Below, one piece after another: positions 7,446 to 15,385 of a stretch of DNA of 64,000 nt. Made by a program: the position numbers and the translations under genes. How positions within the stretch are numbered: position 1 is the first letter of the stretch; each line of letters begins with the position of its first letter. Source of the DNA: Natronolimnohabitans sp. A-GB9 (lineage in GTDB: Archaea > Halobacteriota > Halobacteria > Halobacteriales > Natrialbaceae); contig NZ_JAVDDV010000004.1 in the NCBI RefSeq assembly GCF_030848565.1, positions 62,001 through 126,000 of the forward strand. Reading direction: 5' to 3'. Under the pieces are notes generated by a model that ran no database searches, was not told where the DNA came from, and saw only the letters and a program-made list of their open reading frames with translations.

Positions 7446-8366
7446 ATGGAAGGTATATCGAACCAAGCGGTCCTCAATGCAGCGTTCGTGCTACTCGTCG
7501 GGATTTACTTCGCCTGGTCGACTGAAACGGCATTCCTGACGGTGCGACGAATATCGAAAATGCTCCCGATCACGCTCGCGTGGGTTGCGTTGACCGGGGT
7601 TGGAATCGTGGTGGCGATGAAACCGATCGGTCCCGGGGGCATGGAATGGAGTAATCTCGTCGGAGTGATTATCGCGATGACGCTCGCACACTGGGGGCAA
7701 TGGTTCATAAACGATATCACCGACAAAGAGATCGATAAGGAGTCCAACGCCGACAGGGCCACCACACAGGGACTCATTTCGGAACGTGAAGCGATTGCCG
7801 TCGGAGTGACGTTGATGGGATTCGCCGTCGCATATGGCGCCACCGTCAACTACCTCGGATTCCTGAGCACACTGGCGTGGGTTCTCGCCGCGATGGTATA
7901 CACGGTCCCGCCGATTCGTCTAAAAAACGGAGCGATCTCGAGTCTCCTCTGTTTCGGTATCGGCGGATTCCTCTCCGTAATCCTCGGTAGTGCGGCCGTC
8001 GGAACCTCTCTATCGGCCGATGCGTGGCAAATAGCGACGGTGTTGGCGCTCGTAATTATCCTTACGATCTCGTACCAGGACCTCAAAGACGCAGAGCACG
8101 ATGCGAAAGCCGGTGTCGATAATCTCGTCGTTCGCTACGGGAAAGACCGCCTCACCAGAATACTGGTCGTCGCGTTGCCGTCTACGTTCGTTCTTACCCC
8201 AATACTGTTCGGCGTCTACTACGTCGTCCCGTTTTTCGCCGTTCTCGGCGGGTTCGGGTCGTATATTCTCTGGTCGTGGGACGGGGGAGAGGCTACGGAC
8301 CGCGCTGTCACGGTCATCAACGCAGTGTTTTTCGTTTCGTTTGCAGTCGCGTTCTATCTGTCGTAG
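7446..8366 (+). CDS. UbiA-family prenyltransferase
   Basis: A 306-residue polytopic membrane enzyme, about eight to nine segments, of the UbiA superfamily, which transfers prenyl groups from polyprenyl diphosphate to an aromatic or polar acceptor. Both Mg-diphosphate Asp motifs are intact: INDITDKEIDKESN near residue 85 and YQDLKDAEHDAKAG near residue 210. The loop after the first motif (ADRATTQGLIS) lacks the RPIPSG of digeranylgeranylglyceryl phosphate synthase, so the acceptor is probably different. It follows the membrane methyltransferase by 66 bases and has its own promoter. Substrate unknown. Confidence 0.85.
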   Translation: MEGISNQAVLNAAFVLLVGIYFAWSTETAFLTVRRISKMLPITLAWVALTGVGIVVAMKPIGPGGMEWSNLVGVIIAMTLAHWGQWFINDITDKEIDKESNADRATTQGLISEREAIAVGVTLMGFAVAYGATVNYLGFLSTLAWVLAAMVYTVPPIRLKNGAISSLLCFGIGGFLSVILGSAAVGTSLSADAWQIATVLALVIILTISYQDLKDAEHDAKAGVDNLVVRYGKDRLTRILVVALPSTFVLTPILFGVYYVVPFFAVLGGFGSYILWSWDGGEATDRAVTVINAVFFVSFAVAFYLS

Positions 8367-8380
8367 CTCCGTCGTACGCG

Positions 8381-8408
8381 CGATCTCTATCTATCGATCT
8401 CTATCTAT
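8381..8408 (+). repeat. Two tandem 14-bp repeats
   Basis: CGATCTCTATCTAT occurs twice head to tail (8381-8394 and 8395-8408) between the convergent UbiA and P450 genes. A short palindrome GCGCGTTAATGCGC follows at 8419-8432. No coding potential; it may be part of the shared 3' end region. Confidence 0.7.
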
Positions 8409-8439
8409 CGGTATTTTAGCGCGTTAATGCGCGAAACCG

Positions 8440-9837
8440 TTATCGGTCACGGACATGGACCCGAAGCTTGACCGGACCCGGATCGAGTGAAACCTTCCAC
8501 GTGGGGTCGATAGACTCAGTGACGGGTTCGAATTCCATTCGGCGGACCATTGTCGCGAGTACGAGTTGTAATTCGGTCATGGCAAATCGCATGCCAATAC
8601 AGTGACGCGGTCCACCTCCGAACGGGAAGTACGCGTACTCGGGCCTGTCACGGTTCCAATCGCCGTTCTGTTCCGCCTCCGGAAGCCACCGATCCGGACG
8701 GAACGATTCGGCATCGTGCCACCAGCGTTCGTCCAGATGAACAGAAGACAACGGTAACTGGAGGGTCGACTCCGGCGAAATTCGATATCCCCCGAGCGTG
8801 GTCGGTTCGTGGGGCTGACGGTGAATGAAGGGAAACGGTGGATACAGACGCATCGACTCGTTGATTACGGCTTCCGAGAGCGTCAGTGAACCGAGGTCGT
8901 CGATCGTCGGGTCGTGGTCTCCACAGACGGTATCGACTTCGCACGCGAGACGCCGCTGGGTCGCGGGATTATTGGCGATTAGCCAGCAGGAATACGTCAG
9001 TGCGGTTGCGCTCGTCTCGTGTCCGGCGACGAGAAACTGAACGAGTTGATCGGACACTGCGCTCGGCGAGAGCTTCGTGCCGTCGGGATACTCGGCCATC
9101 GCGAGCAGCGAAAGCAGATCGTCACTTTCCGTTTTCGACTCGCGATGGTCGTGGACGAGCGATTCAACGAGGGCGTCGAGGTCGGCCATCGCTCGATCGA
9201 ATTTCCTTTCCGGTTTGCTCGGCAGCCACGACGGGAGTGCTGCTCGGACGCCGAGCATCTCGGCGTCGACGTACTCGCCGAGGGCATGAACCATCCGAAC
9301 GACGACGTCCGCGCGCTCGTCGTCGAGATCGAGATCGAGCAGCGATCGGGTCAGCACACCCAGGGTGAGCATGGACAGTGCGTCTCGAACGTTCACGACC
9401 GTTCCGTCGGCCCACCCTTCGACTAGCCGGACCGTCTCATCGACCATGTCGGCCGCGTACGATTCGATCCGTTTCGGCGTGAACAGTGACTGCAGAAGAC
9501 GCCGCTGCCGCTGCCAGTCACTACCCTCGGCGTAGAACACGCCGTCTGGGGCGACGATATCACCGAACTCACTCTCGAACTCTCCTTTCCAGAACTCGTC
9601 GTCACGGGAAACGAGAACAGCCTCGACGAGTTCGGGATTCGAGACCGCCACGAACTCGCGACCGAATGCCTCGTAGCTCGCGACGTCTCCGTACTCACCG
9701 ATCGATCGGACGAAGTCGAGCGGATCACGGACGAACGATACCGTACTCCCGATGACCGGTAATCCGTCGGGACCGGGTGGTCGGTCAACAGCGTTTGCCG
9801 CAGGTTCCGTATTCTTCCTTGCGTGTGGTCTCGTCAT
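8440..9837 (-). CDS. Cytochrome P450
   Basis: A 465-residue soluble P450 monooxygenase. The heme-thiolate loop FPFGGGPRHCIGMRFAM is near residue 411, the oxygen-activating I-helix reads AGHETSATAL, and the K-helix ExxR is ESMR. The ATG at 9837 is preferred to the TTG two codons upstream. The sequence resembles CYP102/CYP4-like fatty-acid or terpene hydroxylases in the K-helix to heme region, but the substrate cannot be told. No ferredoxin or reductase gene is adjacent. It is divergent from the phosphoribosyltransferase and convergent with the first UbiA gene; the neighbourhood suggests an isoprenoid substrate. Confidence 0.92.
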   Translation of the reverse strand: MTRPHARKNTEPAANAVDRPPGPDGLPVIGSTVSFVRDPLDFVRSIGEYGDVASYEAFGREFVAVSNPELVEAVLVSRDDEFWKGEFESEFGDIVAPDGVFYAEGSDWQRQRRLLQSLFTPKRIESYAADMVDETVRLVEGWADGTVVNVRDALSMLTLGVLTRSLLDLDLDDERADVVVRMVHALGEYVDAEMLGVRAALPSWLPSKPERKFDRAMADLDALVESLVHDHRESKTESDDLLSLLAMAEYPDGTKLSPSAVSDQLVQFLVAGHETSATALTYSCWLIANNPATQRRLACEVDTVCGDHDPTIDDLGSLTLSEAVINESMRLYPPFPFIHRQPHEPTTLGGYRISPESTLQLPLSSVHLDERWWHDAESFRPDRWLPEAEQNGDWNRDRPEYAYFPFGGGPRHCIGMRFAMTELQLVLATMVRRMEFEPVTESIDPTWKVSLDPGPVKLRVHVRDR

Positions 9838-10116
9838 CGGCAATTAGTTCGTCCCAAACCGATTTCTACTAACTATATAGTTATTTTGAGTTTTATATTA
9901 CAGCATGGATGTATATGTTCCGGTGGGGCAATGCTGGCGTTCACTCCACGACGGAGCTGTGGGAGAGTCTACTCCGACCGTCGTCTCGCGACCCAGTTCA
10001 CGGATGGGAGTCGCTGGTTGCCAGCCCGCTTGTCCGGCCGACATATAAATCCATACTATATTATATTCAATTATAATAGAAAAATATTTAAACAAACATA
10101 TTATTCTTTGTGCGTA
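9838..10116. promoter_or_regulatory. AT-rich divergent promoter region between P450 and phosphoribosyltransferase
   Basis: This 279-base gap is far more AT-rich at both ends than its surroundings. ACTATATAGT (about 9872-9881) serves the P450 on the minus strand. ATATTTAAAC (10084-10093) lies about 28 bases before the ATG at 10117 and should give a leaderless phosphoribosyltransferase message. Between them is a GC-rich core without a convincing reading frame. Further A/T runs (10041-10083) may bind regulators. Confidence 0.5.
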
Positions 10117-10725
10117 ATGTCGGTGAAACACACCGAGTTGGATTTAGAAGCAGCTACGGAACAAATTACCGCGGTCTACGAGAGCGCTGACGTAACCCAT
10201 TCGGGTGAGCACGCGACGACGGTCAATCAGTTAACCGACCAGCTTCCGGCACTGCAGCCCCGGACACTCGAGGCGGCGAGAGCGTTGCTTTCGGCGTCGG
10301 GCTCGTTCAACGTCGACAAACTCGCAGTCGAAGAGGACAAGGGACTTCCGTTCGGAGTACTGATCGCACGGGAGTATTCGCTGCCACTCGCGGTCGCTCG
10401 CTGGTATACGTACGAGATAAATGCCGACCGTCAGTCAGCGGTCGACATCGATTCCGAGTACTTTTCGGGTGACCTCTACCTGAATGGCATCGAACCGGGC
10501 GACGCGGTCGCGATCGTCGACGACACGATTAGTACCGGTGGGACGATGATCGCGATGATCAAGGCCATCGAGAAGGCTGGTGCAACGGTTGAGGAAGCCC
10601 ACTGCATCGTCGAAAAGACGCGAAAAAACGGCGTCGATCGCGTCGCGGAGGAGACCGGGATCGAGGTAACGACATCGATCGCTATCGAGATCGAGGGGAA
10701 CAATGTCAACGTCGTCGACGAGTGA
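10117..10725 (+). CDS. Phosphoribosyltransferase, adenine/orotate PRT-like
   Basis: A 202-residue type I phosphoribosyltransferase. The PRPP loop VAIVDDTISTGGTM is intact near residues 130-143. The flexible-loop region and the N-terminal hood differ from housekeeping Apt, so the acceptor is uncertain; GfcR-like regulatory PRTases are an alternative. The ATG at 10117 follows a TATA box at leaderless spacing, and the longer frame upstream crosses that promoter. The last 23 bases overlap the start of a UbiA gene, so the two are co-translated. This pairing suggests a role with prenylated substrates and not just purine salvage. Confidence 0.8.
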   Translation: MSVKHTELDLEAATEQITAVYESADVTHSGEHATTVNQLTDQLPALQPRTLEAARALLSASGSFNVDKLAVEEDKGLPFGVLIAREYSLPLAVARWYTYEINADRQSAVDIDSEYFSGDLYLNGIEPGDAVAIVDDTISTGGTMIAMIKAIEKAGATVEEAHCIVEKTRKNGVDRVAEETGIEVTTSIAIEIEGNNVNVVDE

Positions 10726-11575
10726 CGCGTTCCGCGCGTTCGTGACGTTCAATCGGGTGACACCGATCCGCTACTTCGCGATCGACGTGGTCCTGTTCGG
10801 GTTGCCCCTGGCGATTACCGTCCAGGACGGCGGACTCGACCTCACTGCAGGGATCGCGTTCGCGAGTATGCTCCTCGTCCGTGGTAGCATCCTCACTCAC
10901 GACGACTATTTCGACGCTGAATCCGACGCGATCGAGAAACCGTACCGTCCGATCCCGTCGGGGCTGGTCACCAAAACGCAGGCGTTCTGGATGGGGGCTG
11001 CGATGCTCGCCGGCGGACTGGGACTGGCGGCGCTCGTCGGGCAATCGTTTCTTGCGGCCGCGACGCTCCTGTACGTGATCTTGATCGCGGACCCGCTCGT
11101 CTTCAACCATCTGGACGTCACCGGCATCTCGACGCTCGTGACGGTGACTAGTATTTCGATGTTCAGCGTGATGGGTTGGACCGTCTACGGCGGACTCACG
11201 GCCGGATTGGTGGCGATCTTCGCTGCGACATGGCTGTGGGACATCTGTCACGATACGATCGGTGCGTATCTCGACAGCGACGGTGACCGACGCGCTGGCA
11301 TAGCCTCGCTCGGGCGCGATTTCTCACGGGCCGCAGTCGCGGGGACGATCGCTGTAAGTCTCACCGTCTCGATGGCGATTCTGCTCGGCTTCTTTCATCA
11401 GGGACTCCCGTCGATCGTTCTCCCGGTGGTGCTGCTCGCCGGGACGCTGGTCGCGACGTTCTCCTTCGGGAGAAATCGTGTTGGTCCGACGACGGTCCGG
11501 CATGCCGTCGAGTGGTACGTCGTCGGAAGCTATGCGTGGCTCGGACTGTTTTACCTCGTCGACGTCCCGCTGTGA
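10703..11575 (+). CDS. UbiA-family prenyltransferase, second copy
   Basis: A 290-residue membrane protein with about eight segments and both UbiA motifs: HDDYFDAESDAIEKPYRPIPSG near residue 70, with His replacing the usual Asn, and DTIGAYLDSDGDRRAGIAS near residue 180. The RPIPSG loop is like that of geranylgeranylglyceryl-phosphate, homogentisate and chlorophyll synthase-type enzymes. The ATG lies 23 bases inside the phosphoribosyltransferase gene. Decaprenylphosphoryl phosphoribose synthase belongs to this superfamily and uses PRPP, so a PRPP link is possible but not shown. Not the same type as the UbiA gene at 7446. Confidence 0.85.
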   Translation: MSTSSTSDAFRAFVTFNRVTPIRYFAIDVVLFGLPLAITVQDGGLDLTAGIAFASMLLVRGSILTHDDYFDAESDAIEKPYRPIPSGLVTKTQAFWMGAAMLAGGLGLAALVGQSFLAAATLLYVILIADPLVFNHLDVTGISTLVTVTSISMFSVMGWTVYGGLTAGLVAIFAATWLWDICHDTIGAYLDSDGDRRAGIASLGRDFSRAAVAGTIAVSLTVSMAILLGFFHQGLPSIVLPVVLLAGTLVATFSFGRNRVGPTTVRHAVEWYVVGSYAWLGLFYLVDVPL

Positions 11576-11763
11576 GTACGACTCTCGACCGAGTCCATTT
11601 CACCGACGACGTATTGGTTTATATTTAACAGTACTATTCTGAACGTCTGAGTGTCTATCCATTATGAACTAAGAATAGATGGAACGTTTTCGATAGACGG
11701 CGTCGGATCGAGAATTGGTTCGGTGTAACAAGAATTAAGTCACAGCACACCACGTCATTGTAC

Positions 11764-13977
11764 ATGAACGTCATAGCACAGTCGGATGTGGGGAGAGAAA
11801 CCTATCTGGGTATAAGCAGCGTCGGCTACGCGCTGTTTTATCTCCTCGTTGTAATTACGCTTTCCGTCCTCGCGTACGGCATTTACCGGCGTTTCAGCCG
11901 GTACGCTCAGGGGGACGACGATCCGTTCACGCGGCTTGACGATCTACCAGGTCGTATCGTTGGCGCAGCAAGGACCGTCATCACTAACGAGAAGAATTTC
12001 AACAGAGACCTCTACGGCGGTCTGATGCACTCATTTATTCTCTGGGGATTTCTGACGTTGTTCATCGCAACGTTGATTATCGGATTCCAGTTGTACGCGA
12101 CGGATAATTTCTTCGACTATCAGTTCTGGCAGGGCGACTTCTACCTCTCCTACCAGTTTATCGTCGACGCGATGGGCCTGCTCTTTGTTGTCGGGATCGG
12201 GATGGCGATCTACCGGCGCTACTGGGTCCGTAATCACCGCCTCTGGGGTCGTCACACCTCCAACGAGGACGACATCTTCATCTGGACGCTGTTCGGTCTC
12301 GGCGTCGGTGGCTTCCTCCTCGAGGGCGCCCGTATCTACGCGACGGGCATGCCCGACCACGAGGTCGTCAGTTTCGTCGGCTATGGAATCGCGATGGTGT
12401 TCCATGCGATCGACGTGCCGACGACCGGTGCCGCGGTCGAGGCGACGCTCAACGGCGCCGACTACAGTGCGGTGAGCGACCTCGGTTACAACGCCGAAAC
12501 GATTCACTGGCTGTTCTGGTGGTCTCACTCGCTGCTGGCGCTGTTTTTCATCGCGTGGATCCCCTACGCCAAGCCGTTCCACATGATCTCATCGTTCGCC
12601 AACGTCGTCACGGCCGACGAGAAGGCGGGCAAGCGCCTGCCGAACGTCCCGTCGGACCTCGACGCGACGAACGCCGAGTCCATCGAGGACTTCACCTGGA
12701 AGGAAATTCTCGATCAGGACGCCTGTACGAAGTGCGGTCGCTGTTCGTCGGTCTGTCCCGCGAAGGCTTCCGACCGACCGCTCGATCCACGAAACGTCAT
12801 CCTCGATCTGAAGAAATACCGTGAGGACCTCGACGCCGGCGGCGAGGAGAAGCCGATCATCGCCGACGGCGGCACGTCCGTGATCAACACCGAGACGATG
12901 GAGTCCTGTATGGCCTGTATGGCCTGTATGGACGCCTGTCCGGTCGACATCGAGCACCTGCAGTCCTTCACTCGACTCAACCGCCAGATGACCGACCAGG
13001 GCGACGTCGCCCCCAGCATGCAGGACGTCTTCCAGAACGTCATGCAAAACGGCAACACGTTCGGAGACTCCCCACGCAACCGGGGCGACTGGAGCGACGA
13101 CCTCGAGTTCGACGTTCCCGACGCCCGCGAGGAGGAAGTCGACTACCTCTGGTACGTCGGCGACTTCCCGAGCTACGACGAGCGCAACAAACAGGTCGCC
13201 CGCTCGCTGGCGACGATCCTCAAGGAAGCCGACGTCAGCTTCGGGATCCTCTTCGACGACGAGAAGTACGACGGCAACGACATCCGCCGCGTCGGCGAAG
13301 AGTTGCTGTACGTCGAACTCGCCGGCCACCACGTCGAGACCTGGGAGGACTGTGAGTTCGACACAATCGTCTGTACGGACCCCCACTCCTACAACACCTT
13401 CAAAAACGAGTATCCGGAGCTCAACTTCGACGAGTTCGCCGATGATCCGATGATGCCCTTCGAGTACGACGAGCAGTGGAACGAAGACGGCGAGATCGAG
13501 GTCTACCACTGGACCCAGGCCGTCGAAGAGTTAGTCCAGGAGGGCAAACTCGAGCTGTCGGGCACCGAACTCGACTACACGGTCACCTACCACGATCCGT
13601 GTCATCTGGGCCGGTACAACGACGAGTACGAGGCCCCGCGCGAACTCATCCGCGCGACGGGCTGTGAACTCGACGAGATGCCCCGCAACCGCGACAACTC
13701 CTTCTGTTGTGGCGGTGGCGGTGGCGGCCTCTGGATGGACTTCGAAGAGGACCCCAAACCGAGCGAAGAGCGGCTCCGGGAGGCCCTAGAGGACACCGAC
13801 AACGGCCCCGACGTCGAGAAGTTCGTCGTCGCCTGTCCGATGTGTATGACGATGTACGAAGACGGCCGCAAGACCGGCGGCTACGAGGACGAAATCGAGA
13901 TCGTCGACGTCGCCGAACTCATCGTCGAGGCCATCGGCGCCGAGGAGGAAGCCGACCTCGAGGTCGCGGCCGACTAA
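11764..13977 (+). CDS. HdrD/GlpC-like membrane Fe-S oxidoreductase with NarI-like cytochrome domain
   Basis: A 737-residue fusion. The N-terminal part (about residues 15-280) has five to six membrane segments of the NarI/HdrE cytochrome b type. Then come two 4Fe-4S motifs, CTKCGRCSSVCP near residue 321 and CMACMACMDACP near 380, and two CCG domains of heterodisulfide-reductase type, the second ending DNSFCCGGGGGG near 648. Such proteins move electrons between a soluble dehydrogenase or ETF and the quinone pool. The ATG at 11764 is chosen over a TTG two codons upstream; AATTAAG about 27 bases upstream fits a TATA box. It is a single gene, and its partner dehydrogenase is not adjacent. Confidence 0.88.
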   Translation: MNVIAQSDVGRETYLGISSVGYALFYLLVVITLSVLAYGIYRRFSRYAQGDDDPFTRLDDLPGRIVGAARTVITNEKNFNRDLYGGLMHSFILWGFLTLFIATLIIGFQLYATDNFFDYQFWQGDFYLSYQFIVDAMGLLFVVGIGMAIYRRYWVRNHRLWGRHTSNEDDIFIWTLFGLGVGGFLLEGARIYATGMPDHEVVSFVGYGIAMVFHAIDVPTTGAAVEATLNGADYSAVSDLGYNAETIHWLFWWSHSLLALFFIAWIPYAKPFHMISSFANVVTADEKAGKRLPNVPSDLDATNAESIEDFTWKEILDQDACTKCGRCSSVCPAKASDRPLDPRNVILDLKKYREDLDAGGEEKPIIADGGTSVINTETMESCMACMACMDACPVDIEHLQSFTRLNRQMTDQGDVAPSMQDVFQNVMQNGNTFGDSPRNRGDWSDDLEFDVPDAREEEVDYLWYVGDFPSYDERNKQVARSLATILKEADVSFGILFDDEKYDGNDIRRVGEELLYVELAGHHVETWEDCEFDTIVCTDPHSYNTFKNEYPELNFDEFADDPMMPFEYDEQWNEDGEIEVYHWTQAVEELVQEGKLELSGTELDYTVTYHDPCHLGRYNDEYEAPRELIRATGCELDEMPRNRDNSFCCGGGGGGLWMDFEEDPKPSEERLREALEDTDNGPDVEKFVVACPMCMTMYEDGRKTGGYEDEIEIVDVAELIVEAIGAEEEADLEVAAD

Positions 13978-13989
13978 CCACGACGCTGC

Positions 13990-14033
13990 AGTGATACGGT
14001 CTACTGTCGTCAATTACCGCCGATCGCCGACCC
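13990..14033. repeat. Half copy of the CTGAGACGG palindromic element (B5)
   Basis: The stretch ACGGTCTACTGTCGTC...CGATCGCCGACC matches the left half of the elements at 27120 and 50517. The right half is missing, and the vapC remnant begins where the similarity stops. It therefore marks the deletion or insertion that removed the rest of the toxin gene. Confidence 0.6.
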
Positions 14034-14100
14034 CGTGCTGACGTTCGTCTCGCTCGTTTTGTACGGCAACGAAAACGCCCGTGTCGATGAGAACGCTCAT
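14014..14100 (-). pseudogene. vapC: VapC (PIN-domain toxin) N-terminal remnant
   Basis: Twenty-eight codons starting at an ATG that overlaps the antitoxin stop by four bases (ATGA). The first 22 residues, MSVLIDTGVFVAVQNERDER then QH, have the PIN-domain start with the first catalytic Asp in LIDTG. The remaining codons (GVGDRR then TAA) come from the palindromic element B5. A complete VapC has about 130-150 residues and four acidic positions, so this is a dead toxin. It is too short to appear as an ordinary gene and was found by reading on from the antitoxin stop. Confidence 0.75.
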
Positions 14101-14375
14101 TCGCCGTACAGAACCTCGTCGATCTCGTCGTCGGTCGTTTCAGTGCCCCAATCCGAACTTCCGGACAACCACTGTTCGATTTCGTCATCGGAGAGTGGTT
14201 CGAAATCGTCGCGGAAGTCGTCAATGAGGTCGTCTTTCGACTCGTAGGGCTCGGTGACCATCCGCTCGAGCAGTTCCTGCTGAGTTACCTTCGTACCCGT
14301 CTCGAGGCGAATTTCGGCCTGTAACTCCTCGAGACGTGCTTTCGTCCGATCAGTGACTTTGACCGAGGTACTCAT
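14097..14375 (-). CDS. vapB: VapB-type antitoxin
   Basis: A 92-residue acidic protein whose N-terminus (TSVKVTDRTKARLEELQAEI) has the ribbon-helix-helix or AbrB-like pattern of haloarchaeal VapB antitoxins, followed by KVTQQELLERMV and a long acidic C-terminal arm that would wrap the toxin. The four-base overlap with the vapC remnant confirms the family by context. With no toxin left, it is an orphan that may still bind its own promoter; a dyad TTCCACTGGAA at 14391-14401 just upstream is a candidate operator. Confidence 0.7.
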   Translation of the reverse strand: MSTSVKVTDRTKARLEELQAEIRLETGTKVTQQELLERMVTEPYESKDDLIDDFRDDFEPLSDDEIEQWLSGSSDWGTETTDDEIDEVLYGE

Positions 14376-14507
14376 ACGGACTAGTAGTAGATTCCACTGG
14401 AAATACGTTTCTTCGGAACAGGCGATCGAGCGGAGCCCAGCTGTCGGACGGACGGTAGCTGTAGCTACGACGGAGACACCAAAAACGAACGAAAACGACT
14501 CGAGGGG

Positions 14508-15245
14508 TTAGTCCGAACAGCCAAGCGACGCCGACGCGTCGTTGCCTACCTCGGCGGAGACGTCGACCGCGCTCACGTCGCGGACGAACTCGAGGAAGTT
14601 GTCGAAGACGAGTTTCGCCTCGCAGGCCTGGCGATAGTTCTCCCGGGTAATTTCGTCGAGGATGGACTCGAGGCGTTCGTCGGAGAGTTCCTTGCGGTGG
14701 ACGAGTTCGCGGGCGGTTTTCGTGTCGTACTCGGGGTGGAACTGGACGCCGAAGACCCGGTCCTTTCGGAAGCCGTGGTTGGAGTACTCGTTCTCGGCGA
14801 GTGGTGTCGCACCGGGTGGCAGCTCCGTGACCTCGTCGGAGTGGCTGGTAAACGCGAGGAACTCCTCGCTGATGCCGTCGAACAGCCGCGAGTCACCGAG
14901 ACGCTCGATCTCGCTGTAGCCGACCTCGTAAGCACCCATGTCCGTGACGGTCCCGCCGAGGACGTCCGCGAGCAGCTGGTGGCCCCAACAGACGCCGAGA
15001 AACGGGATATCGTGGTCGATCGCTTCGTCGACCCATCCCTTGACGGGCTGCATCCAGTCGTCGTCCCAGTACACCGACGATCGAGAGCCGGTGACGACTG
15101 CACCGTCGTAGTCGTAGTCGTTGGGCACCTCGCCGTCGGTCGCGTCGAACTCCGAGAGCGAGGCGTCGAGTTCGCGTCGGAAGTTCCGCGTCGTGTTCTC
15201 GTCCTGGTGGGCTGCGTTCAGGACGGCAATCCGGAGCTGACTCAT
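14508..15245 (-). CDS. Class I glutamine amidotransferase (GMP-synthase-like)
   Basis: A 245-residue single-domain class I glutaminase. The nucleophile elbow VCWGHQLLADVLGG carries the catalytic Cys, and the His/Glu of the triad appear in FGVQFHPEYD. The ATG at 15245 gives the normal start at the first beta-strand (LRIAVLNAA); the open frame upstream has no family similarity. As a stand-alone protein of this type it could act like PuuD/YvdE-type gamma-glutamyl hydrolases or serve an unknown synthetase. The C-terminal extension of about 50 residues (ITRENYRQACEAKLVFDNFLEF) is usual for haloarchaeal homologues. Confidence 0.85.
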   Translation of the reverse strand: MSQLRIAVLNAAHQDENTTRNFRRELDASLSEFDATDGEVPNDYDYDGAVVTGSRSSVYWDDDWMQPVKGWVDEAIDHDIPFLGVCWGHQLLADVLGGTVTDMGAYEVGYSEIERLGDSRLFDGISEEFLAFTSHSDEVTELPPGATPLAENEYSNHGFRKDRVFGVQFHPEYDTKTARELVHRKELSDERLESILDEITRENYRQACEAKLVFDNFLEFVRDVSAVDVSAEVGNDASASLGCSD

Positions 15246-15385
15246 GATCCCGTATTGGCGACTCGGGAAGCATATACCTTCTGTCCAGCCCAGGGGTTGC
15301 CGCAACCATGGACAGCTAGACGACCTGCCACGAGCACGGCTGCTATCACCGGCTTTCGAGTCCGACGGCCGGATCTCCGGCCCTG

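Noticed and set aside
14388-14402. TTCCACTGGAA upstream of vapB as an ORB
   Set aside because: It has the core dyad but no G-string and is far from orc1; more likely a VapB operator or chance.
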